Counted from the first letter of the stretch, positions 17,890-26,678 are shown. The stretch is 64,000 bases of DNA from Anammoximicrobium sp964645045 (GCA_964645045.1 CAZXYZ010000003.1:124001-188000); one strand, 5' to 3'. The notes: generated by a model from the letters alone, not told the origin. A program made the numbers and translations.

Positions 17890-17985
17890 TTATCCCGGCG
17901 CTCGGTGATACGTCGTGGCTTCGACCACCTTGCGTCGCGCATGGGCCCAGCAGGCCCGCGCTCTCACTGCACTCTCGAACCGCAC
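17890..17985 (-). pseudogene. possible IS66 transposase scrap
   Basis: Minus-strand residues RACWAHARRKVVEATTYH resemble the conserved CWAHARRKF motif of IS66-type transposases. Only about 30 residues match, so this is weak. Confidence 0.3.
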
Positions 17986-18152
17986 AATGAAAACCAGGCC
18001 GAGCCACCGGTTGGGTCGAGGGCGGTCCGGGGCGGCGGAAGATTCGGTGGCAAACTCTTCGGAAGAGACGTAGCCGTCCTCGTCGTCCGACACGTCCTTT
18101 AGCTTGGCGTCTCGGCCAAGCTTAGCGTCTGTACCACTCCCCTGGATCGAGT

Positions 18153-18515
18153 TCACTTGCCACACCGTGGACAGGGGCCACCTGCCGTTCTTAGTTGAAA
18201 TGAACCTGCTTTGCGCTTGCAGCCACAATTCGGACATTCGGCAGATGCCGCGCCACACATGGACCGTGATACGATTGCCAAATAGATGACGGCGACGGGA
18301 GTGGCCAGCATCAGTGGCAGGACTCCAAGGCTGCCACCGTCGTGGGCGCTCGGCATGCAGTTCATCGCGATCAACGGTCCCATGACGAGCAGCGGCAATG
18401 CTGCCATCAATCGCCAAAGCGACTTGGCTTTCACGAGGATGTAAAGCTGAATGGGGAAGTACACGACTGCGAGCAGACCAAGGATGGTCAGAACCCCACT
18501 TAACTGGTGGCCCAT
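18153..18515 (-). CDS. small membrane protein with C-terminal zinc ribbon
   Basis: 120 residues from ATG 18515 (AGGAG upstream). Three hydrophobic segments (LTILGLLAVVYFPIQLYILV, LMAALPLLVMGPLIAM, LPLMLATPVAVIYLAIV) are followed by a four-cysteine ribbon CPNCGCKRK...CPRCG, which probably binds zinc. No known family; function not assigned. Confidence 0.55.
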   Translation of the reverse strand: MGHQLSGVLTILGLLAVVYFPIQLYILVKAKSLWRLMAALPLLVMGPLIAMNCMPSAHDGGSLGVLPLMLATPVAVIYLAIVSRSMCGAASAECPNCGCKRKAGSFQLRTAGGPCPRCGK

Positions 18516-18620
18516 GACTCGCGCTCCTATCGCACAACGCCTAACGGTTGCGCTACGACAACCGTCGTGATTGGAGTCGCAATCCAACCAAGAATGAAAC
18601 GTGGATTCGACGCGATCCAA

Positions 18621-18902
18621 TTACTTGACCTCTTTGCACTCCCCTGCCACGGTACATTCCCATGTAATTTGGCAATGGGAAGTGATGATTGTCAAATGCA
18701 CATCTTCCAAGACTTGGCGGGCGACGTCCTTCGGCTTCTTGGCGTTCTCGCCCTGCAAGTGTCGGCACTTTTTCCCGGTAACGGTAACCACCCCGTCCCG
18801 CACGTCAACTTGCAACGAGCCGCCCGGCTCGGGAATCAGCGAACTGTGAACGCCGGCGGGACCTTCCCAAACAATATGCTCCGCGCGTTGATTCTCACCC
18901 AT
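18621..18902 (-). CDS. small hypothetical protein
   Basis: 93 residues from ATG 18902, with a strong AGGAGGAG site that decides the start. It begins MGENQRAEHIVWEGPAGVHS. The segment VDVRDGVVTVTGKKCRHLQG is reminiscent of BON-type beta strands, but the match is short. Three Cys lie in the C-terminal part. No signal peptide. Function unknown. Confidence 0.55.
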   Translation of the reverse strand: MGENQRAEHIVWEGPAGVHSSLIPEPGGSLQVDVRDGVVTVTGKKCRHLQGENAKKPKDVARQVLEDVHLTIITSHCQITWECTVAGECKEVK

Positions 18903-19200
18903 ATCAGGATCTCCTCCTGTCGCCGAACTTGTCAGTATCCGCAAAAATCGCGGATATTCCCTTCGGGTACGGTACATCCGCGATTCCCGTGTGTCAATTG
19001 AATGACTCGCGATTATCGCAGCGATTCCCATAACGCTTACTTGATGCCCGAAGTGGGGCCTTGACCCGAGGCGCAGTAAGCTGCGCTGTTGTTTGGTCGC
19101 AAATCCGCCTGGACCAGGAAGGCGAGCCCAGCACCTGCCACTGCTGCGGTGATGGCCGTGATGCCAGCCGCGAGGAGGCCCCACGGGACAGCGATGCGAC

Positions 19201-19459
19201 ATGCCTCTCGAAACGTCTCGACCCGCTGGCCTGTCCTGAGTGCGGCGGTCAGATGAAGGTCGTCGCGTTCCTCGAGCCGCCGCAAGGCGACGTGATCGAG
19301 AAGATCTTGCGGCACTGCGGACGATGGAGTCCCGTCTCGCCCCGGGCACCGCCCACCGAGGCTCGCGGAGTCCACGACGCGGACGGCGCGCCCGCCGCTT
19401 CGAACGCGTTTCGGGAGCTGACGTTCGTGGACGAAGCCACGTTCTGGTCGCCCTTCTGA
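19201..19459 (+). pseudogene. IS91-family transposase C-terminal relic (left flank of defence operon)
   Basis: Encodes DPLACPECGGQMKVVAFLEP and PQGDVIEKILRHCGRW, the zinc-binding C-terminal region of IS91-type (rolling-circle) transposases, through to the native-looking end RELTFVDEATFWSPF. The catalytic N-terminal part is absent. A near-identical piece in the same orientation lies at 24397-24563. Confidence 0.75.
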
Positions 19460-19473
19460 TTTTCCCCGCCCCA

Positions 19474-19588
19474 CGTGCGGTGCGCAAGCGGTATGGGCCG
19501 GCCGTGCCCGCGACGCTGAATTGCCCGCCGGTTGGGCCGAAATCCTCCCTTGGGAAAGCCCCAACGGGGTTCGCGGGCGGTCAGCGAT
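19474..19588 (+). repeat. direct repeat flanking the defence operon, left copy
   Basis: About 115 bases just downstream of the IS91 tail, from CCCCACGTG to CGCGGGCGGTCAG, nearly identical to 24670-24787 in the same orientation. Confidence 0.8.
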
Positions 19589-19589
19589 A

Positions 19590-19672
19590 ATGCCGATCAC
19601 CACCAGCAGCTCGACCAGGGTGAATCCCCGGCGACCCGTCCCGAGTTTGCTGCCCGAAGCCCCGTGCGACAT
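19590..19672 (-). pseudogene. DUF1559-type pseudopilin N-terminal fragment
   Basis: Minus strand from ATG 19672 encodes MSHGASGSK then RRGFTLVELLVVIGIIA, the prepilin cleavage/methylation motif and hydrophobic helix of planctomycete DUF1559 proteins. Homology stops at the repeat boundary, so the gene was cut by the IS91-related insertion. Confidence 0.75.
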
Positions 19673-19874
19673 GAATGCGTTCCCCGTCCTGACCATGAAT
19701 GTTGTCGCCGACGGTGCCGAAAGTCAACCTCCCGCATTCAACTTCTGCTGCCGCAGCCCGACCGGAAGTCGCGGGGCCGACGCGGGCGCGGCGGCGGCCG
19801 AGCGGTGGTGCTGAGGAGAATGCCGGCGATGGGACGTCGGTCGACGTTCTGCGAAGCAGAGCTTCGCGGAAATG

Positions 19875-19900
19875 CGTTCCCGAACCGGAGTTTGGGAACG
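19875..19900 (-). terminator. hairpin after the nSTAND gene
   Basis: CGTTCCCGAAC / GTTTGGGAACG form an 11-bp stem with one mismatch and a CGGA loop, 62 bases downstream of the nSTAND stop codon. No U-tract is evident, so termination is only inferred; it could instead be a repeat. Confidence 0.35.
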
Positions 19901-19961
19901 AGGGGGAAGGAGTATCTTCTTGCCCTCCATCTTCTTGCCAACCCCTTCTCTGACCCGCCCG

Positions 19962-22900
19962 TCACTCCTGTTCGGCAGCCTTCGGCCGCGCTGCCCGCTC
20001 TCGTTCGTAGCGAACCTCTTCGATCCGCGCCAGCGCGTATAGCGCCGCCATGCGGACCCAGGGCCGATCGTCCTGGCGGAGCTTGCGGACTTCCTCGACG
20101 ACTCCCGGCGCCAACTTCTCGCGATACGCCAACACAATCCCGCCCAACTCCCGCTGCCCGCTGTCGTTGTCCTCGAGCAGTTCCAACATCTCCTCGTCCG
20201 TCCAATCGTTCCGCTTCTGGCCCAACTTGGCCAAGGCTTCTGCCGCGGCATCTCGAACGTCCGAGTTGTTGTCTTTCAAGACTTCGACCAGCCTTGTTGT
20301 GATCAACGAGTCCGCCGTGCCCAATTCCATCAGCGCCGTGACCGCCGCTTTTCGGACTTCTTCTGCTCGTCTTGTGGCTTCCGATTTGCTCTCCTTCAAC
20401 GCTTCTAACAAGGCCACTTTCACCGCGGGGTTTGTACGATTGAGTCTTCCCAGTATCTGAGCCGCTCGATACCACTCATGTGACAACGCCGTTTCGTGCA
20501 GCGTCTGCTCAACTGCGGCAAGGACGGAGGGCGGCGGCACGTGGCCAAGTTGCACCAGCGCTGCTGCGGACTCTTGTTGGACACTCGGATCCTGATTGCC
20601 GAGCGCTGCTGCGACCAGAGCCGCTACGACCGCGGGCTCAGCAGGTCGCAATTGACCCAATGATCTCGCCGCGTCCCTCGCCACCAACGAGTCCCCGTCC
20701 CGCAATGCGTCGACGACCATATCCACCACCGCCTTCTCTGTGTTACCCAGACGTATCAAGGCGAGCGCCGACGTGCTTTGTACATATTTGTCGTTGCCGT
20801 GCATTCCGTTGGTGAATACGCTTGTGACTGACGGTTCTGCTCGCGCCAGAAGTTCCATTGCCAGGAGGGCTCTGCTTTGTACGAGTCCCACGTCTTCGTC
20901 GCAAGTCGTCCAGAGCTCGACCAACGCGGAGCGAACTTCCGGTGTGACGGCCCTCAGCGCTACCAGCGCCTCCGTCCTTTCCTTCTGCTGTTCCCATTCC
21001 AGGAATGCCTTGGCGGCTTCGAGCTGTAGCTCCCAGTCCTTATCCTTGAGCGCGGCAACGAGCGTGGCAAACGCAGCGGGGTCGCCAAAACCCAACCGCC
21101 CCAGCGCGTACACGGATTCAAGCCGCAACTTCTGATCGCCGGTCTGGCTTGCGAATGCCCCGACGAGCGCGGCGACCACCGCGGGGTCGGCCCGACTTGT
21201 CAGCGCCAGGGTGTCTGCCACCGAAGCACGCCGTGCCGCATCGACGGTATCGTCTTTCAGCATTTCGACAAGCGCAGCTTGCGCCGTTGGGTCAACGCGT
21301 CCCAAATGCCCCAGAGGCCCGACCGCCCGCTCCCAAACCTCGGAATCACCGTTCTCCAATGATTCAATCAGGGCCGATACCACATTTGAATCCGTTCGGC
21401 CCAACGCGGCCATCGTGAAGGCCGCGTCTTCCCAGAGATGCCTTGCGTCCTTCTGCTCGAAGGTCTCGACGAGGGCCGTGTATACGGACGGCTGCTCGTG
21501 CGCCAAAGCAACAACCAACCACCGTCGCTCCAAGAGCAACGCCTGAATGGAAGATGGATCAGATGGCGCCGGGGACACGTACGTGGCCAGCCCTTCGGGC
21601 CGCAACAAGTCCGTGAGGGAATCCCAGTTCGTCGGCCGGGCAAACGGAAGTTCGACCCCCGCGCGGATGCGATTCGTCGGCTCTGCGCCGTCGCGAACGT
21701 AGTCCTCGGACACGCCTGTCATCACGCTGTATCCGAACGGATTGAACTTGCGAGTGATCTGAAGTTCTTCCTGCTGTTCGGCGTAGACAAGGTGCGGAAA
21801 GAACGACACGACGTAGGTGTTGAAATCCATCACGGCTTTGCCGAGCCAAAGCAGAACCGGGACGGCGGCGGCCAGGACGAGGCTGAGTATCCATCGGCGG
21901 CGGGCGAGGCGTTGTTCTACGCCGGTGATCCAGGCCGCGACTTGGCCGACGAGGTAGTCGTGACGGAACTCGTACCAGGCAGTGCCGTGACGATGCTCGG
22001 CTCGCAAGATGCCGGCGTCGGTCAGTTTGGTCAGTAGGGACTGGAGCTTGGCCGACGTTGCCAGCGGCAGGACGGTGGCCAGCCATGCGACGACGCGGGC
22101 AGACCAGGACCGCTCGGGAAAATGACGGACCCGCAGCAGTTCACCCAAATCGTCGGCCGACCGGAGGCGTTTGGTGAGGTCGGTGGTCATCAGCGCGCGA
22201 AACAGCTTTCGCATCAGGCGGTCGTAATGACGCGGTATCCTGGCGAGAGAACGAGTCAACTGGTGGTCGATGATCGTGCGCGCGCCGCACAGTTGGTCGT
22301 AGTGGGCCGCCGTAATCCGGGGCTCGTCGGCGCCTTTCGCCAGCCACAGGTTGTGGCAGACGATCTGCAGGGTGATCGGCAGCACGCCGGTGCCGTCGGG
22401 GTTCAGGGGCTTGAGGTCGTGGATGATCCGCTGGGGCAGTCCTTCTTCGAACTCGCAGCCAGCGGCCACGGCCGGGTTGACGATCACCCGCTCGGCCGCG
22501 TCGTCGTCCAGCGGGCGGAGTTGGATGTTGGCGTTGTTCTGGAAGATTGACGGGATCGCTTCGCGGAATTCGTTCAGGTGGACGAAGTAATCGTCCCGCA
22601 GTGAGAGCACGAAGAACACGGGCAACGACGCGTCGTACCGAATCGCGGCCAACTCGCGGACGAAATCCTGCCGCATCTGCGGCTGGTCGCGATAGACGGT
22701 GAAGAACTCCTCGAACTGGTCCAGGAAGATGACCAGCGGGCGAACGGTCTCGGTCGTGCGGTCCGACCCACGTAGGCCGGTCTCTCCGAGACCGGATTCC
22801 GCGTCTCGGAGAGACGCGTCTACGTGAAGAGCGGCGGTCCCGTTGTTGGGCGTGTCGGCCGCTGTCGGCTGTGTCAGGATCTGCCGCAGGAACTCGTGCA

Positions 22901-23294
22901 GGCCGGGCGGTTCGAGCTGGGGCGGCGGCTCGGCGGACTCACGTCGGCCGGTCTCTCCGAGACCGGGTTCCGCGTCTCGGAGAGACGCGGCTATGTGAAG
23001 AGCAACTTCGCCCGCCGGCTGGCTTGGGCCGGTTCTGAGGGCTTGTCGGATCGCGGTCGCCGGGTCGGTTTCCATGCGCACGTAGACGGTGCGAAAACCG
23101 CGTTCTTCGAGCAGCGGGCGGACGCCGGCGTTGATCAGCGAACTCTTGCCGGAGCCGGACGGGGCGAACAGGACCAGCAGTCGCGAGGACAGGATCTCGC
23201 CGACCATGCGCAGCGATTCTTCCTCGCGGCCGAAGAACAGGTGGCGATCTTCGTACGTGTAGTAGTCGAACAGCTTGTACGGCGACGTACTCAT
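19962..23294 (-). CDS. nSTAND-type NTPase with HEAT-like repeats (putative defence sensor)
   Basis: 1110 residues. ATG 23294 overlaps the stop of the upstream SIR2 gene (ATGA), implying translational coupling. N-terminus SPYKLFDYYTYEDRHLFFGR is the entry to a novel-STAND NTPase; Walker A is APSGSGKSS (44-52) and Walker B is PLVIFLDQFEEFF (~186-198). A single TM-like segment (WILSLVLAAAVPVLLWLG, ~467-485) separates the NTPase from ~600 residues of HEAT-like helical repeats (AALVEMLKDDTVDAARRASV, AAEALAKLG). STAND proteins oligomerise on ligand sensing; the HEAT array is the likely sensor. Two palindromic repeats (22769-22826, 22940-22997) are translated in frame between Walker A and B. With the SIR2 gene this resembles a split Avs5-like system. 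Confidence 0.85.
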   Translation of the reverse strand: MSTSPYKLFDYYTYEDRHLFFGREEESLRMVGEILSSRLLVLFAPSGSGKSSLINAGVRPLLEERGFRTVYVRMETDPATAIRQALRTGPSQPAGEVALHIAASLRDAEPGLGETGRRESAEPPPQLEPPGLHEFLRQILTQPTAADTPNNGTAALHVDASLRDAESGLGETGLRGSDRTTETVRPLVIFLDQFEEFFTVYRDQPQMRQDFVRELAAIRYDASLPVFFVLSLRDDYFVHLNEFREAIPSIFQNNANIQLRPLDDDAAERVIVNPAVAAGCEFEEGLPQRIIHDLKPLNPDGTGVLPITLQIVCHNLWLAKGADEPRITAAHYDQLCGARTIIDHQLTRSLARIPRHYDRLMRKLFRALMTTDLTKRLRSADDLGELLRVRHFPERSWSARVVAWLATVLPLATSAKLQSLLTKLTDAGILRAEHRHGTAWYEFRHDYLVGQVAAWITGVEQRLARRRWILSLVLAAAVPVLLWLGKAVMDFNTYVVSFFPHLVYAEQQEELQITRKFNPFGYSVMTGVSEDYVRDGAEPTNRIRAGVELPFARPTNWDSLTDLLRPEGLATYVSPAPSDPSSIQALLLERRWLVVALAHEQPSVYTALVETFEQKDARHLWEDAAFTMAALGRTDSNVVSALIESLENGDSEVWERAVGPLGHLGRVDPTAQAALVEMLKDDTVDAARRASVADTLALTSRADPAVVAALVGAFASQTGDQKLRLESVYALGRLGFGDPAAFATLVAALKDKDWELQLEAAKAFLEWEQQKERTEALVALRAVTPEVRSALVELWTTCDEDVGLVQSRALLAMELLARAEPSVTSVFTNGMHGNDKYVQSTSALALIRLGNTEKAVVDMVVDALRDGDSLVARDAARSLGQLRPAEPAVVAALVAAALGNQDPSVQQESAAALVQLGHVPPPSVLAAVEQTLHETALSHEWYRAAQILGRLNRTNPAVKVALLEALKESKSEATRRAEEVRKAAVTALMELGTADSLITTRLVEVLKDNNSDVRDAAAEALAKLGQKRNDWTDEEMLELLEDNDSGQRELGGIVLAYREKLAPGVVEEVRKLRQDDRPWVRMAALYALARIEEVRYERERAARPKAAEQE
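22769..22826. repeat. 58-bp palindromic element (family P1) inside the nSTAND gene
   Basis: Outer arms CACGTAG/CTACGTG enclose two hairpins, CCGGTCTC-TCC-GAGACCGG and GCGTCTC-GGA-GAGACGC; the two halves are also inverted copies of one another. In the minus frame it encodes HVDASLRDAESGLGETGLRG. Related copies: 22940-22997, 57858-57916, 62574-62631. Confidence 0.85.
22940..22997. repeat. 58-bp palindromic element (family P1), second copy in the nSTAND gene
   Basis: Same double-hairpin layout as 22769-22826, in the same orientation. Translated as HIAASLRDAEPGLGETGRRE in the nSTAND protein. Both copies are preceded by GCTCTT on the coding strand. Confidence 0.85.
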
Positions 23295-24223
23295 GCGCTG
23301 GCGCCTCCCTGCGTCTTCGCGATGCTTAGCTGTGGGATTTCCAGATTGAACTCCCGCGCCAAGTCCCTGGCCAACTCGGTCAGATCGTAATCGAGCAGGT
23401 TGACGTTGCGTTTGGCCCAGAAGGCACGCTGGAACTCGAACTCGCGTTCCAGCTTGGCCGTTTCCTCCTTGTTCTTGCCTTCTCCTTTCCTCACGACCGC
23501 GTAGGATTCGATCTGCGTGCCGCTGTCGCGATGCGTCGCCAGCACACCTTCCCAAATCACGCGGAAGTTCCAATCCGCGAGGCTGTACCCCAGGAACAGC
23601 AACGTGTGCTGCGGGATGACGTACTTGCGAAAGAACTCCGGCATGCCGCGGTCGGGATCGTTCAGATGGGCCAGATACCGGATGTAATCCGACGTCGTGA
23701 TGACCATGCTCCGCGGCTGCTCGACGGTGCCGTGCATCTTGTGCAGGACGACTTCCGGCGCTTTGATGAACAGCCGCACGTCGAAGTGTCCCGTCCGCGG
23801 GTTCGTCGGATCGTAGACGTGCTTGGTCAAGCGGCGTCCGTAGTGTTGGAACTCAACCTCCAGGAACTGATCGTAGTTGGACGTGATGACGAACCGGACT
23901 TGGTGGAGCTGCGCGAGGGCGGTGTGGATCGGCCGCGGCTGGGTGACGCGCGTGATCTGCTCGGCGAGCAGCCTCTCCAATTCCTCGCGGCGGCCATTCT
24001 TGCGGTAGACGAAATACTCGGCCACGGACAGCAGGTCGTAAGCCGAGCCGTTCCGGTAGTTGCAGGCCTGGGCGATGATCTCGCCGAGTCGCCCGCCCAG
24101 CGGGATGCCGGGAACCTCGGCCCCGTCGCGCGCGTAGCTGGCCGACGCGCCGGCGCCCAGAAACGGCAGGCACCGTTCCGATCGGATCGCGTCGATAATC
24201 AGTTCCAGGCTCATCTCGCGCAC
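23291..24223 (-). CDS. SIR2-like (SIR2_2) NADase-type effector
   Basis: 310 residues from GTG 24223; ATG 24214 is an alternative start. Features of the SIR2_2 fold: NAD-binding FLGAGASASY (21-30), VITSNYDQF (112-120) and the catalytic-type His in LHKMHGTVEQ (~164), then LLFLGYSLADWNFR. In defence systems (Avs5, DSR, Thoeris ThsA, SIR2-HerA/Argonaute) such domains degrade NAD+ to abort infection. It precedes the nSTAND gene with a 4-base ATGA overlap, so the two are almost certainly made together: the STAND/HEAT protein as sensor, this protein as effector. No TM segment or signal peptide. Confidence 0.85.
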   Translation of the reverse strand: MREMSLELIIDAIRSERCLPFLGAGASASYARDGAEVPGIPLGGRLGEIIAQACNYRNGSAYDLLSVAEYFVYRKNGRREELERLLAEQITRVTQPRPIHTALAQLHQVRFVITSNYDQFLEVEFQHYGRRLTKHVYDPTNPRTGHFDVRLFIKAPEVVLHKMHGTVEQPRSMVITTSDYIRYLAHLNDPDRGMPEFFRKYVIPQHTLLFLGYSLADWNFRVIWEGVLATHRDSGTQIESYAVVRKGEGKNKEETAKLEREFEFQRAFWAKRNVNLLDYDLTELARDLAREFNLEIPQLSIAKTQGGASA

Positions 24224-24396
24224 CGCCGTTGATTCAGCCTTGATGGGTGGAGTTCATTTGAGGCTGGACCGCGGCGGATTTCAAGCCTCGCGGCAAGAAA
24301 GCACGAAAACACCGCATGCGTCAGGCGTCGCCCACGCACGGACCGCAGCTCTCCTCGGAAACGCCGGCCCGCCGCCGCGCCAGCCCGACCTGCGCG

Positions 24397-24563
24397 ATGC
24401 CGATCAAGCGGGTGTACGAGATCGACTCGCTGGCCTGTCCTGAGTGCGGCGGTCAGATGAAGGTCATCGCGTTCCTCGAGCCGCCGCAAGGCGACGTGAT
24501 CGAGAAGATTCTGCGGCACTGCGGACGATGGAGTCCCGTCTCGCCCCGGGCACCGCCCACCGA
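24397..24563 (+). pseudogene. IS91-family transposase C-terminal relic (right flank of defence operon)
   Basis: Encodes MPIKRVYEIDSLACPECGGQ and the PQGDVIEKILRHCGRW motif as in the left copy (19201-19459), in the same orientation. The last part of the gene is replaced by an inverted-repeat insertion (24588-24669). Confidence 0.75.
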
Positions 24564-24587
24564 GCGGGCTGTTGATTTAGCCGTGGC

Positions 24588-24669
24588 GTAAGCTTCCAGC
24601 TTGCGAAATGGGCAACGGAAGCAAGATAGCAAATTGAACATGGGCAGCGCCGGCAAGCTGGAAGCTTAC
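24588..24669. repeat. 17-bp inverted repeat element
   Basis: GTAAGCTTCCAGCTTGC (24588-24604) pairs perfectly with 24653-24669, around a 48-base interior. It replaces the 3' part of the IS91 tail present in the left copy. Confidence 0.75.
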
Positions 24670-24787
24670 CCCACGTGTGGTGCGCAAGCGGTCTGCGCCG
24701 GCCGTGCCCGCGACGCTGAATTGGCCACCGGATGGGCCGAAGACCTCCCTTGGGAAGGCCCCAACGGCGTTCGCGGGCGGTCAGGGG
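24670..24787 (+). repeat. direct repeat flanking the defence operon, right copy
   Basis: Nearly identical to 19474-19588 and in the same orientation. Together with the IS91 tails it brackets the SIR2/nSTAND operon. Confidence 0.8.
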
Positions 24788-24886
24788 CGCGGAGGAAGTG
24801 GGCGGCCACGGTCGCCCCCTTCCCCGGGGCCTTCCCGGCTATGCTGAGGTCGGTGGTCAGGAATCCAATCTCCCATCACTCATCGA

Positions 24887-25120
24887 TCAGCGCCACTTGC
24901 CTCGCGAGGTGTCTCCCTGGATGGGAACCCAGCCCATCTCGATCGCCGTCACCGGACAGGCGGAGACGCAATCTTCCGCGCTGCGGCAGGCCTCCGGGTG
25001 ACGCCGCACGGCGACGTGATCCAGGATTTGCAGAGCGTGCCGGCCGCAGGCGTTCACGCAAATGCCGCAGCCGCTGCACACGTCTTCATCGATGACGGGG
25101 ATCCATTTTTCGCCGGCCAT
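24887..25120 (-). CDS. small 4Fe-4S ferredoxin
   Basis: 77 residues from ATG 25120 (GGGAG upstream). The first cluster motif is complete (CSGCGICVNAC), followed by GRHAL rather than the usual CP. The second half has only C-x5-C-x3-CP (CRSAEDCVSACPVTAIEMGW), so a full second cluster is doubtful. Probably an electron donor. It lies 174 bases downstream of a hemerythrin gene and may belong to the ric-hemerythrin-ferredoxin transcript, where it could supply electrons for iron-centre repair or NO metabolism. Confidence 0.82.
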   Translation of the reverse strand: MAGEKWIPVIDEDVCSGCGICVNACGRHALQILDHVAVRRHPEACRSAEDCVSACPVTAIEMGWVPIQGDTSRGKWR

Positions 25121-25294
25121 GTCCTGCTCCCTCGCTCCTCGTGCTGTGGAAAACGAGCACCGCCCGGCGGCCGGCCGCGGGAGCAGAAACAGAGGCCGTT
25201 GTCTGAGACGGCGGATATCCGCGGACGACGGCACTGCCTTCACTCCTCGAACGATCGCGGCCCCCGCCGCGCGAGTCGCGCGGCGTCCGGCAAC

Positions 25295-25864
25295 TCAAGC
25301 GGTCCGCGGCACGCCACAGCGGTCGGCCAGGGTATTGGCGAGCGAGCGGCAGTTCTCCTTTGCGTCAGGCCCCATGTCGGCAGCTTCGAATTGCGCGTAG
25401 GCGGCCTGCAGCCGGGTGTCGTCTTCATCGGTCAGCACACGGTCGGCGCGCGTGAACAGACAGTGATCCTCCTTGCCGATATGTTCGCGGATCAAGCGGA
25501 CGTAGCTCTGGCCGTGCTGCACAAACCACTGCACCGGCTCCGCTTCGCCGCCGGCCGCGCCGGCGAGGTAGCTTTCCATGCCTTGAAGATAGAGCCGCCC
25601 CAGTTCGTGCTCGCGGCGCATGACGGCCACGGGGCCGCAAGGGCTCCCCAAGCCGCGGTCTTCCAGCAGCGGAAACAGTTCGATCTCCTCCTTGCCGTGA
25701 TGGCCGCGATCCGCGAAGGCGCGGAAGAAATCGATCGCTTGCCGCGCGGCGTCGCCGCCCAACCGGCCGTCGGCCGCACAGCGTTCCAGCAGCGTTTGCA
25801 GGCAGCCAAGCACCTGCTCGATCAGGCGGTGCTCTTCCATCAGGATTTCCAACGACTTCTTCAT
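25295..25864 (-). CDS. hemerythrin-domain (HHE) protein
   Basis: 189 residues from ATG 25864 (AAGGAG upstream). Expected di-iron ligands are all present: EEHRLIEQVL, GHHGKEEIELFPLLE, RREHELGRLYL and REHIGKEDHCLF. The C-terminus (LANTLADRCGVPR) matches the paralogue at 16438 and the relic at 14686. It follows the RIC gene by 82 bases on the same strand. Likely binds O2 or NO or stores iron for cluster repair. Confidence 0.86.
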   Translation of the reverse strand: MKKSLEILMEEHRLIEQVLGCLQTLLERCAADGRLGGDAARQAIDFFRAFADRGHHGKEEIELFPLLEDRGLGSPCGPVAVMRREHELGRLYLQGMESYLAGAAGGEAEPVQWFVQHGQSYVRLIREHIGKEDHCLFTRADRVLTDEDDTRLQAAYAQFEAADMGPDAKENCRSLANTLADRCGVPRTA

Positions 25865-25946
25865 GAACCAACTCCTTGTTCGTGTTGTGGTGTCTTGTGC
25901 TGTGAGGGCGAGTCCCGTGACGGCCATGTCCCTCGTCGCCCCCGGC

Positions 25947-26678
25947 TTACCTCCGCCCCCCGGCCAACTCCGCCTCCCGGCGGATCGCCTTGGGGAACAG
26001 CACGTTGTTCTCCTTGTGGATGTGCTGGTGCAAGTCCCATTCCAGCTGCTTCAAGCCGTCGAGCATCGCGCGATACGTATTGCAGGCCCACTCGGGCGGC
26101 TGGTAGCCGTCGGTCGATTCACGCATGATCGCCAGGGCGTTGCCCGCGCTGTCGTGCTCGTACCCCATCTGCCGGATCGGGTTGGCGACCGAGCCGCAAT
26201 GGAAGGCCGGGACGCGAGTCGATGACTCCAGCTGCCGGATCATCGGAAACAGGATCTGCTCTTCCTTCATCAGGTGACTGGCCAATTCCTGGTACAGGGC
26301 CGCGTACGCCCGCCGCATGTCCGCCAGACGCGGCTCCGATTCGCCATGGACCTCCAGGACCTTCTTCGTCATGGCATCCAGCCGCGGCAGTTCGGCTTTC
26401 AGGTACGTGTGATGCACCTGCTCGATATGGTCCGCCAGGTCGGTCAAGGACATCGCGTCGGCGTCGACCAATGCCTCGTCGCCCGGGGCGGATTGCGCGT
26501 CGGACTGCTGGATCAGCTGGAGTACCGTCGGCGCATCCAGCCCGCGCTTGGAGCACGCGGCGGCCAGCGATTCCCCGCCGCCGCAGCAATAGTCAATCTG
26601 CAGTTGCTCGAAAACCCGGGAACGTCCCGGACGCTCTTTCACCAGCTCACCAACGGTGGTCTGCAAGTCCAATGTCAT
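25947..26678 (-). CDS. ric: iron-sulfur cluster repair di-iron protein (RIC/YtfE/ScdA)
   Basis: 243 residues from ATG 26678 (GGAAAGG upstream). N-terminal ScdA_N (DUF542) domain with the characteristic DYCCGGGESLAAAC, then a hemerythrin-like di-iron domain with His/Glu motifs in ADHIEQVHHTYLK, SHLMKEEQILFP, YEHDSAGNAL and HQHIHKENNVLFP. RIC proteins repair Fe-S clusters damaged by nitric oxide or peroxide. First gene of a probable operon with hemerythrin and ferredoxin, divergent from an Rrf2 regulator. Length and motifs are normal for the family. Confidence 0.93.
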   Translation of the reverse strand: MTLDLQTTVGELVKERPGRSRVFEQLQIDYCCGGGESLAAACSKRGLDAPTVLQLIQQSDAQSAPGDEALVDADAMSLTDLADHIEQVHHTYLKAELPRLDAMTKKVLEVHGESEPRLADMRRAYAALYQELASHLMKEEQILFPMIRQLESSTRVPAFHCGSVANPIRQMGYEHDSAGNALAIMRESTDGYQPPEWACNTYRAMLDGLKQLEWDLHQHIHKENNVLFPKAIRREAELAGGRR

